A program made the position numbers and the translations under genes. DNA of 64,000 bases from NCBI GenBank assembly GCA_943737045.1, contig CALSFV010000025.1, positions 124,001 through 188,000 on the forward strand, written 5' to 3'. The notes below the pieces were generated by a model. The model was not told the origin of the DNA. It did no database searches and saw only the letters and a program-made list of their open reading frames with translations. Shown here piece after piece: positions 45,407 to 58,451 of this stretch (its first letter is position 1; each line of letters begins with the position of its first letter). The DNA comes from Parapristionchus giblindavisi (lineage: Eukaryota; Nematoda; Chromadorea; Rhabditida; Diplogasteridae).

Positions 45407-45413
45407 TTATATA
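45407..45413 (-). promoter_or_regulatory. TATA box of peptide gene A
   Basis: TATATAA on the minus strand, about 43 bases before the ATG, in the same position as in copy B. Confidence 0.7.
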
Positions 45414-45599
45414 CGACCTTTGTACAATCAATTATATGTTCCATGCCCTAAGTAAATAGAGAGATTTGTACGTTGTGAGAAGTGCACGCTATGTTGCCCT
45501 CACGTTGTCTGTCTCTCTCGTTTGTCACACTCTCTCATCTTTCTCTAACCGCGCGCGAGGTCTTCGAACGCAGAAAGTACATCTACGATAAACCCAACT

Positions 45600-45718
45600 A
45601 AAGTCACACCCCGGGTTAATTTGAAACTCTCCGCTTTGGCAATGCTCTCTCGCTTTATTTATCTGCGAGAGCGTGTAGCCATACTGAAAAGTAAAATTAA
45701 GTCAGGGTGTGTCTTTAG
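45600..45718. repeat. CTCTCCGCTCT hairpin element, copy 10
   Basis: AAAGTCACACCCCGGGTTAA ... AAGTCAGGGTGTGTCTTTAG, between the two peptide genes. Confidence 0.8.
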
Positions 45719-46431
45719 GCGTCCGACCAAAGGAGATAAGAATTTAGTTATAATGGTAACTTATCTATCCAATTCCTTATAACTATTCAATATCATACAT
45801 GTCGTTCACGATATTTGAAGTTGTAATACAATAAGGAATTCTAAACTAACGAAAATAAATGAAATGTTGTGAGAATTCTCCTCATTTGCTCACACTCTCT
45901 CGCATATTTTGATGTCTTTTTAGTTAGTTTTCAAAATCATATAACAGTTGAGCTGAAGGATTCTGTGGTCGGAAGAGAAGTTCAGTACAAATGAAAATAG
46001 ATCCAATTATCGCAATGGGAACAAGTCTGCATATTTTTTAAAAATCATTCCACTTTGTCGTTTTAGAACTTTCGGAAATCTCATCTCTAATCTCTAATCA
46101 ATTTTTCTCTAATCAATTTTTATAGATGAAATATGTGTGTAATGGAGCTTCTCAAAACTGGTTCTATAACTTGTTTCAACTAGCTAATTGATATGATATT
46201 GTTAAAAAATAAGGTTCATTTCATTTTATAACACATTTATCAAGAGTTCGCATAGACAAGGTCTCTGATGTGCATGGAATTCCAATTCTTGCACTTAGCT
46301 ATTGTTATATGATATTGTTTAAAAAAATAAGGTATTTTGGTATTTTGTGCATGTCAATTTACACAAAAGAATGGGTAAAAATCATTTATAGTCTTCGTTC
46401 GAATCACATTTACAGATATCATCAATTCCAA

Positions 46432-46940
46432 TTACTGGTTTCCCGTCAATCCTGACGGTCCAGAGGGTCCACTGGGAGCTGCCTGAGCTGCTGCGCCTCC
46501 CTTGTTCGATCCCCAGAACGCAGCGTATCCGGGATATCCCCAACCGTATCCGGCGTAACCGGCGTAACCGTAACCGGGATAGGCGGCGTAGTAGGGAGAG
46601 TATACGGAGTAGGCAGGGATCTGAAACATATGAAATAATTTTATGAAAAGAATTTGTATCGCAGTTCACAATATTGGAAAAAAAACTATCACGGACTGTT
46701 TCTTGATCATATTTTTTTTTAAATTACTGAATAACAAAAGGATTTATAAATTACATTGAATTCGACTTACGTATTGGGCTGAAGCCTGGCTGGCGAAGAA
46801 AGCAGCAATGAGGCAGAGGAGGACACTGAAACAAAGAATTTGATTATTTAATGAAATTTTAAATTTAATTTAAATTTAAAATTTGAAATTTGCAAAATTA
46901 AAATGTTAAAAATAATTGCTGCTTACATCTTGGAGTTCAT
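46432..46940 (-). CDS. Small secreted Gly/Tyr-rich peptide, copy B
   Basis: Three exons: 46940-46927, 46825-46771, 46620-46432 (85 residues). The signal-peptide exon and the Pro-Gly-Tyr core are the same as copy A. Differences are few: for example SVYSPYY for SAYSPYY and PSGPSGPSG for PNGPTGPSG in the tail. Exon boundaries and phases are identical. A TATATAA box lies 43 bases upstream. High expression of the same kind of product as copy A is likely but not shown. Conservation extends into both flanks: about 450 bp downstream and 200 bp upstream. Confidence 0.86.
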
Positions 46941-46982
46941 GTTGGAGCAGAAACTGTTGGTTACTCTGGGTTGTCGCCTGGC

Positions 46983-46989
46983 TTATATA
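46983..46989 (-). promoter_or_regulatory. TATA box of peptide gene B
   Basis: TATATAA on the minus strand, 43 bases before the ATG, matching copy A in position and flanking bases (TATAAGCCA). Confidence 0.7.
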
Positions 46990-47371
46990 CTCATATTATA
47001 TTGTACGATCAAATATATGTACGCAAATAGAGCGATAGCACGGCGTGAGAAGAGCACGCTATGTGTTGCCACCACGTTGTCTGTCTCTCTCGTTTGACAC
47101 ACTCTCTCGTCTTTCTCTAACAGCGCGCGCGTGGTCTTCGAACGCAGAAGGTGCATCCACGCTAAACCTAACTAGTTAGTAGGTTAACTGTGTTTGACAA
47201 GGTGACACAGAGATGTACTCTACACAGTCGATGGTGTGTTGCTATTTTTGCCTTGAGCTAGGCTATGGAACTTGAGCAAACACTGTTTTCTCGTGTACAG
47301 ACAGCATTCAGTAAAGCAAAGCTCTTTGAAATTTTGAAATGACAGTTTCCAAAAATAAATAAATCGTTCAG

Positions 47372-49285
47372 CCTAAACCGCTCGACTACACGACGATTCC
47401 CGGATTGAAACTGAACATCGCATCCGAAGGTAATCAATAATCTGATCTACGCCTGACAAATCCTATTTGAAACGTTCCGCAACCATTAAATACACTGTTC
47501 CTTCAAAATTAAAGAAGTCGAACCAGGAGTTTGGGTCTGCTATTATCATGGGAACGTGGGACCAACGATGTGACTTTCGGTTCTCTAGCATTAAATTTGC
47601 AGAAGAATTGCCCGATCTGACTCTCACTCCGGGCACTCTCGTTGTCGCAGCTGCCGAATCAGCGAAGACAGCGGAAGTTAGACAGGGGCATCTCCCAGAG
47701 ATTGAAAAGTCAGCTTATATTGCTTCACAAAATGAAGATTACTGAAAGTTTCTGAACCTTTTAAACAGCTAAACGCAGGGTGAAACCTATTCTATTTCAT
47801 AAAATTATTGTTAATCCTTTCTCAAAGATTGTAATCTTTTTTCAAACTGTTCTTCAAGTGTCTCCAAAACCAATGTACTTTTCATATTCATATTTGGATC
47901 TTCACATGGCATTCGAATTTTTTTCTTTTTTTCAATAACAAACTGAAATGTTGCACAGAGTGTGAAGTTGAATCATGAAAAAATAATAAATTTGAGTAAT
48001 CTTGCTTTATAATAATACAGATGTGGTGGTTCGTTTACTCGTTTTCTCGCCCGTGATCATCTGCTCTTTGGTCCTCTACATTCATTCTGGTGGAGTATCC
48101 GATACTGTATCGTCATTTCATCTATCGATCTGCTCAACGAACTTCGCACTTATTCTGAATCTTTATGTGAGTAGGCTCAGCCTATCTTTCATTGGGATAC
48201 AACTTTTAGCTCCAAATATAACAATAAAGCTATAAAAAGTATAACAATGTTGTGAGCTAACTGACAATTGTGAGAAATAATGTCTTTATTGATTTGACTA
48301 TTAATACAATAGCTAATCAATACAGGAATATCGATCAATAATATTACTGTTACAGTAGCCATATCTCCACTGGCCATCGGATCGATACTGCAGGGTGATC
48401 CTCATTTCTGGACGAGAGTCCCCGCTTGCTCCATCGTGACGTCCGCCCGACACCACACCAAGCCTTCCATATCGGTATCGAGCTATGTAAAACATTTCAG
48501 AATATTATATTTTTGTTGATTTTTATCTCTCTTATAATATTATGTATTGTGAATAAGCAATGATTCGCTTAAAAGTCGGCTAAGCTGATTCCCTTGAAAT
48601 ATATGCAAATGTTACAGAGAACAAAAAAATGATGAGTGAAAAAAAGAAACTGGTCATCTATGGATCAATTGCAGCTTGACTCCGCCCTGCAACTATCACT
48701 GATCGATCGTGGTCCCTTCAATACGGATTGTGTCGAATCCCGACACGAAAGTGAACCCGATCAGCTACGGTATTTTTTTTAAATTATCGATTATTACTTA
48801 GTAAACACTCCTTATTTTATCGTTTAGTCGAGTTGTGCCTCAAATTCGTCTATCGATCGGTATTGATGGCAAGAGGAAGGCTCTATCGCGTCCGTTAGTC
48901 GTATCTTTCAACAGGGAAATCGAGTTGGATGCCCATCCAATTCCGGCTTTTGTGAGTTTTAAATAATCGATAATATAAAAATGAATCAGAACGAATTTTA
49001 AAAATTAGTGGTGGAAAATTTTCTACGATTCAGATGCAGTATTTCGGTCTCACAATCAAATTTAGAATTCTAAACAATTTCTCAATTTATATTTCAATCA
49101 ATCAATAGTCAATTTACACGAAATTAATTTAAATCAGAAAAATCAAAAATTCTTGACAGATTCCGATCATTCTGCACACAGCTCCTATGGTACAGTCATG
49201 GTCCGATGACGTCATCCTAGATGAGTTCTGCACTCGGTTCCGTTGGTTACCAGGAATGGAGGACATATCGGTCATCAAGACATGA
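47372..49285 (+). CDS. Unidentified multi-exon protein gene, 5' end unresolved
   Basis: Five phase-consistent exons are well supported: 48021-48166, 48356-48486, 48675-48769, 48828-48951, 49160-49285 (stop TGA). Upstream, 47372-47429 and 47603-47708 can be joined in phase (the second through a weak GTCAGC donor) but are tentative; alternatively 47603 onward reads to a TGA at 47743 and belongs to a separate short ORF. The protein includes FTRFLARDHLLFGPLHSFWW, then ILQGDPHFWTRVPAC, RLSIGIDGKRKALSRPLVVS and a C-terminus FRWLPGMEDISVIKT. I see no signal peptide, zinc motif or catalytic signature and recognise no family. It is convergent with the Q-rich gene and head-to-head with the peptide gene. 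Confidence 0.6.
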
Positions 49286-49765
49286 TTGATTTATCGATTA
49301 GCAGAAATATCGTGCAAAATTACGGCTAGCCATATTTTTCTTGTGATAGAGAAGTGACTACATGTTCAGGGTTCACTAAATCAGAGTTTACTGTAATCCG
49401 AGATCAATAAATTCATTCTTGTATTTAATTTCCAAAAAAGACCATATACAATCAGTAAAACATGGTGCGATGCATCACAAATAACACAGAGGCACTACAT
49501 CAACACTTTATCAGATCTGCTTAATACATAATATTACACGAAGATTAGAGGTGAGAATAAACATATATTATAATTATTTTCATTCACAAACAATTGAAAC
49601 ATTTGATTCAACAAATATTATGGAACGAGAGGATCATATACAATGTTAAAAACGAAAGATCAAAGATCAAAGTACGAGTGGAAATCGAGGTCAAAACATT
49701 AACGTGCTCAACAACTCGATCGATGACAATTACCGTATCACAATCAATCAATCTACCGTATCCGT
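49286..49765. other. Convergent 3' intergenic region
   Basis: About 480 bp with one GATCAAAG run and TACCGTA motifs; expected 3' UTRs of the two flanking genes. No additional gene seen. Confidence 0.55.
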
Positions 49766-52700
49766 TCAGTCTTCATCAGAACTCAAGGGATCGTAGCCAG
49801 ATGAGGAGAGGGCAGTCGATGAGGTCGGAGCTGCCGTAGACGATGACAGACTGAAGAATGATGGACGTGGCGCGAACGACGCTGGCGCCGGAGGAGGTGG
49901 AGGCGGTGCCGTCGAAGTGGATGGGAACGTCGTCACCGGCTCGTCGAGATCAAAGATCGACAACAGCATCGGCTGTGTCGATCCGGAAGCGGCCGTGGTC
50001 GCTGCAATGGTAATAATCAATAACTTCATTCCGAGAAAAAAAATCAATTGTTTAGGATAATGTCTACACAAGAAAAATATCTCATCAAGTAACAAAAATC
50101 AGTTCACGATCGCTAAACTCCCTTCAGTTACCGTAATCAAACAAGTGGCATAATGCTTACCGGAACTCGTACTCGCAGCGGAGCTGCCATCAGCGCCCTC
50201 TACCTGCATCATCTCCTCAGCGCCGCCCTCATCTTCATCATCCGAGAGTGGCTCGAATGTCGAGAAGGACGACTTGGCTGGGGCCGGAGCTGCCGCGGGC
50301 GACACCATCGCAGGCGCGAGTGGAGGAGCGGACGACGGCGCTGCGGTCACCGGGGGCGGAGGCTGGGTCGTCGGAGCGGCCGACGCCATCGGTGAGATCT
50401 GCAGCAGCGATTGGGGCTGAGCAGCGGGTGCCTTCTGCTGCGATTGCTGAGCTTGCTGCTGGAGGGACTGATGCTGTTGAAAGAGTCCAGAATTTGCCAC
50501 GTTGGCTTCTTGTTGTTGCTGTTGCTGAGTATTCTGCATTTGTTGTTGTTGTTGCTGGAGCAGCAGGTGCTGGTGCTGTTGTTGCTGCATGAAATGCTGC
50601 TGCTGCTGATGTTGTGGATACGACTGCGACGACGGAATTCGAGGCGACAATAGCGACTGAAAAAAAACCATTTTAGAATCAACAAATAATGGCAATAATA
50701 AATAATTTACACGACCAATAATATATAAAAGTATCATTGAGACATTGAATCAACTTTATCAACATTTAAGGGGGTGTTTCGTAGCTGGGTTGTCATGAGG
50801 TTTCTCCATTCCATTTGATAAAAGTATCACCATGACAATTTCCCCCTCCCCATAGGGTTACGGTAGATGATTGTGCCAACCCGAATCAATCGATATACTA
50901 CTAACCTCCCCATGGATTACGGTAGATGATTGTGCCAACCCGAATCAATCGATATACTACTAACCTCCATGGATGCAGCCGGCTTGCGCTGCTGCTGTTG
51001 TTGTTGCTGCATCATTTGCTGTGACTGCGCATGCTGGGCGCTCGACGACATGGGAATGCCGACCGAGAGACCTCCTTGCACTCCTGAATATGCACCAATA
51101 TATTAATAATAATTATTATACGAACAATAATATTATAATAATCATAATAACAAAAATGCTAATCTACATAGTGCCCTTCTAACAAAGAGGCGATAACAGA
51201 AACATGGCAATTCAACACCAAGTACAGAGATTACGAATCAAAGATCAAAGAACAAAGATTAAATATTTAAAATTCAAATTTGCTAAACTATTATTTAGAT
51301 AGTGTAATAGTGATAAAAGAGTAGAGAAACGTCATCGGCGTTTCGGCCATTGATCTCGACCCACCCCCCCCCCCCCCAAAGACCAAAGATCAATTACCTG
51401 GTCGATGCATAGCAGACGCTCCGCCCGAGTGTTGCTGCTGCTCCTGTTGGTGCTCACGAGGCGTCAGTTGTTGTGACTGTTGTTGTTGTTGATGCTGTGA
51501 TTGGAAGTGCGGATGGATGAGCAGTGGCTGCGCGTGATGATTGGACGCGGCGGGCGAGGGTCCAGCAGCAGCGGTCGTCGGCGTCGTGGTCATAGACGAT
51601 GAGCAAACGCTGGCGCCACCACCCATCGGCGTTCCCGCGGTCAGACTACCGCCTGCAAAGACGGATTAATCAATTAATAATTATATTATGCGAGTACGTA
51701 ACGACATAACTACTTTTAACGCAGAAGATATGATCACAATTATTTTAGTTATTCTATATTAAACCATATTGGATGGAGCCACAAACAAAAACAAAGGTTC
51801 CAGAGCCACGGCTATATCGTTTCCGAAACACAAACCTTGCTGCTGTTGATGATGATGCTGCGCCATGTGGCTCTGTGGTTGTGCATGAATCAGCGGCGTG
51901 GTCCCGCCGGGCGACGACATCATCGTGGCGGACAGGCCAGTGGGGGCTCCGTAGCGCGGCTGAGGCGCCGGCAGTTGCGCGGACGCGGAAGGCGTCGGCG
52001 TTCCGCCCATCGATGGTGCGGACGCGGACGGAGACGCGCCGTGACGCGGCACCGAAAGCGACGCGTGTCGCGATCCCGACGCGCTCAGAGACATGCCTGC
52101 AATAAGAGCAATCATTATCGTGATTCAACTACCTCGAACTCGAGGATTACGGTATCTCCTCGAAAGATACCGTATATTAATTACGATTACATTACTTAAA
52201 TATTTATTATTACCATTATTTATTTATTATTATTATATTATATTATATTATATTATTTATTATTATTAATTATTACTTAATTATGCAATTACAGTACCTG
52301 CGGTGAGCGATGATGCGTGGGACGCGGCTTGCGACACGGCGGCAGACGCGGACGACGTGGAAGGCAGTACGACCATCTCGAGACCTGCAGACGAGAAATG
52401 GAGTAACTGTACAACACGGTCTAGTTTTGTACGTAATTTCATGTACAAAAGACGACCAGTGGCCGTGTGAACAACGGAAACCCGTTTTCGAGCAAATGTG
52501 ACGTCATTAGCGTAGCCGTAGGAGGATTTCTGGAAAAAGCCTCCGCGCCTACGCTAATGACGTCACATTTGGCGAAAAACGGTTTCGCCCGTTGTTCATG
52601 CATACGGCAACAGGGAAACATATGAAGCCTACAAATCAATCGATCAATAACGACTACCGTACCAGACTTGCGCTTGACGCCTTCGTGAGAGCCCGAGTGA

Positions 52701-53465
52701 GAGCTTCCGGGTGTGGGCGTGCCCGTGATTACGACGTCATCATCATGTCCTCCCATCTACAAACAAAAACTCTGATTAATATTTACATTCATAAAATCAA
52801 TAGCAAAAAACAACACATCGTTCCAAAGATTATTCAAACGAAGTAAAATCGAATTGGAATGGCTCACAACATTTCCCACACTACCTTATACGGTATACTC
52901 TTCCCACTACCGTAACCTCCCTCCTCACCATATACCGTACCTTCTCAGCAATCTGCCGAATGTTGATGCTCTTCTTCTGCTCCTCGAGCGCCGTCGCTTG
53001 CATGGCGGCCATGCGCGCCTCCTGCGTCTGTATCAGCCACGGCGCGGCCGGATTGGTGGTGGTGCTCGCGGATGGCTGGCCACCGGCGACCGCGCCTCCC
53101 GCATTCGACGACGCGGATCCGAGGCGGCTACGCGCGGCGTTCGCTGCCGGCGAATACTGTAGCGCGGCGCTTTGCTGCTGCTGCTGCGCGATCATCTGTA
53201 AACAAAGCAACATCCTCATGATGTACGATAAATTAATAAATAAATAAATAAGTAATCAAATCTCCGTTGAAATCAACTGTTGAAATTAACGCTAAGACAA
53301 CAATACGCAAGCAAAAGTACGAGTATTTAATATAGTTTTCCAATAAATAGTTATTGCAGTATTTTTCGTAGATCTCACTTTTTTAATCAATACATGTATA
53401 TATTACATAGAATATCGCTATTTTTGTACATAGAATATCGCTATTGTCTAAGAAACGATAAATGA

Positions 53466-53523
<58 letters not shown>

Positions 53524-54419
53524 CAATAAGCTCACCCTCGCCGTGTGACTACTCGGATGGTTGATACCAATCTTGGCCGACGATGAAGCCGCAGCCATCT
53601 GAGGAGGAAAAGCCATTATTGCTCATAGTTACCGTAATCTTTATTCATTAGCAATGAATATCACACTACTCCTAGTTGTCGTAATCATCAATTTACTACT
53701 CCTAGTTACCGTAATCATTATTTATTGCTCATATTTACAGTAATCCAAATATCCACAGCAACATATTGCCCATAAAAATGCCGGTATGAGAAAATAATAT
53801 GAGAAAAAAAATGAGATCGTATTCACACTACAGTATCCCTATAGATTTCAGTGACCTCATGCAAAACATGCATACAATCATCCCAACCCGTACGAACACT
53901 ATGCTGGTTCAAGTGTGCGCAACCGGTAATCCAAACCGCACCTGCTGCTGCAGTGCCGCCGCGGCTTGCTGCTGTTGTTGTTGTTGCTGCGCCTGAGCTG
54001 CAGCCTGTTGGCGCTCCTGCATCATCTGCGAAAGATCAAAGATCAACCATGAAATACTCCGGTTGCGACCAAAGATCAAAGACCAATCCCTACCTTCTCC
54101 AATTGCTGCTGTCGTGCGGCTTGCTGTTGTTGCTGCTGAGATTGACTTTGTTGCTGCTGCTGTTGTTGCTGCTGTTGGGCCAATTGCTGAGAGTCGGTCG
54201 GTCATTGCAGTAGAACAAAGAACAAATATCAAAGATCAAAGTTCAAATTTCAAAGTTCAAAGATCAAAGATCACCACTGACCACCATGAGCAGCGGGTTC
54301 TGGGTGGCAGCGGCACGGAACGCCGGCACACTGTTGAGCAGCTCCATGACCATTCGATCGTTGAGCTGACCACTCTGTTGAAGAACGTTTATCTGCATGA
54401 GAGCCTGCAACACACACTC

Positions 54420-54456
<37 letters not shown>

Positions 54457-55656
54457 GATTATTATTATTATTATTATTATCATCATTATTATTATCATTA
54501 TTATTATTATTATTTATATATCTATCGTTTCATCCATTGCACCGTGCCGTATACAATTTCTCCGACAAAATTCATTAATTGAAGTTAATTAATTAATTAA
54601 TTAATATAAAACCACTAACCGCCATCATTTCAGCTTGCTGGGCCTGTTGCTGCGCGTGCTGAGTCTGCGCACTCTGGGCGATTTGTTGGGCTGCAATGGA
54701 TAAGTTAATCATTAGCATATAGAATGTACATGTTATGATGCATGCACAGTAATAGTTCCAACTTGTGAAATGTCAGCGTAATATCAGCGAATAGTGTATA
54801 ATGATAATCAATCATATTGACACCAATCAAAGTCTATATTGGTAAGGCAGACCGATAACGATTACGGCATGCTGGAGAGAGAGCCAGGGCTGGTAGTCTA
54901 CCGTATTCTTAGAGCTACCGTACTCAGTGAAACTGTTACCGTACCTCGAGTACCGTACTCCTGACTGGCCTTGACCAACTCGGCACGCCGCGTCTCCAGA
55001 TCTTTGATCTTTTGCGCGCACAGGTCCTTCTCCTTCTCGTAATCCTTCGATTGCTGCAATTTTATTAAATCATTAAAAATATTACATTATAACATATATG
55101 TATTCTACAAATAATTAATATTTTGCACAATATTCAAATCTTCTACACATTCTTCCACTCTCTATCTACGCCAAAATTATATTCGATATTTTCAAACGTG
55201 GACTTTCTCCGCCGTTACGGCAACACCGCATTAGCCGTCACCACAGTATCCCAATGTCGCTCAAACATACAGTATCTCAGTGTCGCTCAAACATACAGTA
55301 TCCAAATGTCGCTCAAACATACAGTATCCCAGTGTCGCTCAAACCTACAGTACCCCACAATAAGATACAGTACCCCCCCAATACATACCAAGTCAAAGCG
55401 TTGGAAGCGAGTACGGTATTCCTGCGTGATCTGTTCATTCGCACCGGCTGCCTGGCCACGCGCAACGTTCTCAAACTGGTGCAGAATCGTCTGCAAAGAC
55501 TAAAGATCAAAGACTAGAGATCAAAGATCAAAGATCAGACATACGTCAGCGTGCGTGCGCAGAGCCTGTTCCTGCAGCGCGCACTCGTGCTGCCTGCGTC
55601 TGATCGCTTCCAGCTCCTTGGTAACCTGGAATATTTTTTGCATTTAATAAAATAAA

Positions 55657-55701
<45 letters not shown>

Positions 55702-57950
55702 TAAAAATAAAAGATATACATTGTCCGCCTGAGCCATGATCTCCTGCGAGTGCTGGTGCAGTCGCAGCGCTTCCTGATTCACGCTCGCGTCTGCTTGTGC
55801 CTGGCGGGAAGTGCCTGCAGAGATACAATAAGTTCAAAGTTCAAAGATCAAAGATCAAAGATCAATCATGACACATACCGGGCATTCCGGCCATGAGCTG
55901 CTGCATGTAGGCCGCGGTCTGCTGCTGTTGCTGCTGCTGACGGATGAGCTGTTCCCGGTGCTCGCGTTCCCTGCAATACCAGAGTTCAAAGATCAAAGAT
56001 CAAAGTGCGAGACGATTATTTACTGTTACTATTATGTCACAAAGATACAGTACAATTGCATGTCATATAAAATAATTCAAAGATCAATAAATGGACATGA
56101 TTTGAAGCCGGCATCTGATTATGTATAATAAATCAATCAATAATCCAGCAACCCTCACCTCCTCTCCGCCTCCTCCCGCTCTCGCTTCTCCTTCTCCAGC
56201 CGTTCCTCGCGCTCCTTCCGCTCTCGCTCCTTCTTCTCGCGCTCCTCGCGTTCGCGCGCCTCACGCTCCAGCCGCATGCGCTCCTGCTGCGCGGCTTGCT
56301 GCGCGGCAGCTTGCTGCTGTTGTGCGAGATGTTGCTGCTGCAGCAATTGCATCTGATGCTGTAATTACAATGCTTCATCTAAGTTTCATCAAACAACAAT
56401 TCAATAAAAGCTTGCAACACAGGCGAGATACATGATTATAATCGATCACCTAATTGTCTTATGCTGCCAAAGTTGCGACATAGTATTTTATTGTTATTAT
56501 ACATACAATCATTCAATCAACGTTCACTACATTCGAACTTGCTGTCAATCAATAATGTTTGTAGCTACCGTAACCAATAATGGCTATCCTAATCAATCAA
56601 TAATCCTGATCTACTCACATTCTTCTTCTGTTCCTCGTCCAGGTATTGCACGAGCAGACGTTTGGCTGAAAGAGAAGAGCTAGGCCTTGCACATTTGCAT
56701 TGATAATTTAGCTATTTAACGACTACCATATGCCGATTAAAGTTAGTTCACGATCAGATCGCCCGGTGTAACTACCGTATCTATTCATATATCTGCCATA
56801 CTTACTCTGATCATCCATTCCGGCGAACAACTGCGCCGCGACTTCCGGAGAAGCGCCAGGCAGCATAGCCAGCAGCTGGCGTGGCTAAGAGAGGAACATC
56901 AGAAGAAATCAGAAGAAAATCAGAAGAAAAGAAGATCAAAGATCAAAGATCAAAGATCATGCATGCAATAGAGGACAAGAGGAACATGGATCAGCTAAAT
57001 TTTGTTAAAAATAGATGCAGAGCAATTAGACACAAATGATCAAAGATGATCGAATAGGCCGAAGATCAAAAGATCAAAGATCAAACTCACATCTCGCGCC
57101 TGACTTGCTAGAAGAAGCTGAATGAGGTCCGATTGCAGTTGAGGAGCTAAATAATCATAATATATTTATTTAATAACACTAATAAACTTTAAAATTCTCT
57201 AATTGTAAATATAATTCCGATCAGTTCAAATCCGACATCACACACTCACCTTGTTGTTGTTGTTGCTGCTGCTGCTGTTGTTGTTGTTGTTGCTGCATCT
57301 TCTGTAGAAGCAGCGCATGGTGTTGTTGGAGGTGCGGATTCTGTTGAACCGCCGCGGCTACCGCTTGGGTCGCGGCCTGGTGCTGACGCGCCGCCGCGAT
57401 CTGCTGCTGGAGCGCCTGCGCTTGCTGCGGCTGTTGTTGTTGCTGCTGTCGAGAAGGTCCGGGACTGGGTGCGCCTCCGGCTTGTTGTTGTTGCTGCTGC
57501 AGGAATATTGATCATCTTCGACCATACATTTTCAGTACCCTCGCCGCTTATTTTTATATATTTGGCCAATTCTTGAAATAGGGTGGGTAGATTCACAAAA
57601 TTCGTTATTTTTCGCATAAAAATCATCATGGACCTTATATAGTGGGTCAATCCTCGCATCGCGAGGGTATGAAAATGCATGTATATCAATATTATTGATG
57701 ATCTTTGATCTCTCACAAAAGGCATTCGGCATACCTGTTGTTGTTGTTGCTGCTGCTGCGCAGCCATGACCTGCTGGAGCATGCCCGACTGGGCGAGCTG
57801 CTGCATGAACTGCTGCGCGTACGCGGGGTTGCCGCCTGCGGCGCCCATCTGCGCCAGTAGCGCCGAGATCATCTGCGTCTGCGCCATCTGCTGCTGTTGT
57901 TGCTGCTGGGCCGCTGCAGCCGCAGCCTGTTGCTGCTGTTGTTGGTACTG

Positions 57951-58012
<62 letters not shown>

Positions 58013-58394
58013 TGATTTTTTTATTGATTTTTTAATTTATTTATTCTTTATTCCATCAAATATATAATAATAGGGTGATATGTATAAGGGCAGAAGAGTG
58101 ATAGATGAGAAGTGATATGATTTGCAATCAGCATTCGACAATGATTACAGTAGCCAATAAATAGTCAATCAATAAATCAATAAATCAATCGATATTATAC
58201 CTGTGCAAGCGCCAGCATGGGATGATCAAAGTGGGCGGACGTCACGGCCGGTTGTTGTTGTTGTTGTTGCTGCTGCTGTTGGGCCTGTTGATGCTGCTGC
58301 AGAAGCTGTTGCTGTTGTTGCTGCAGTGTGAGAGGCTGAGGCATAGCGAGGCCGCCAATCATCGATTGCGTAGAAGTGCCCGGAAGCTGCAAAG

Positions 58395-58451
<57 letters not shown>

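Noticed and set aside
50248..50592. Plus-strand ORFs opposite the Q-rich exons
   Set aside because: Antisense shadows of CAG/CTG-rich coding sequence.
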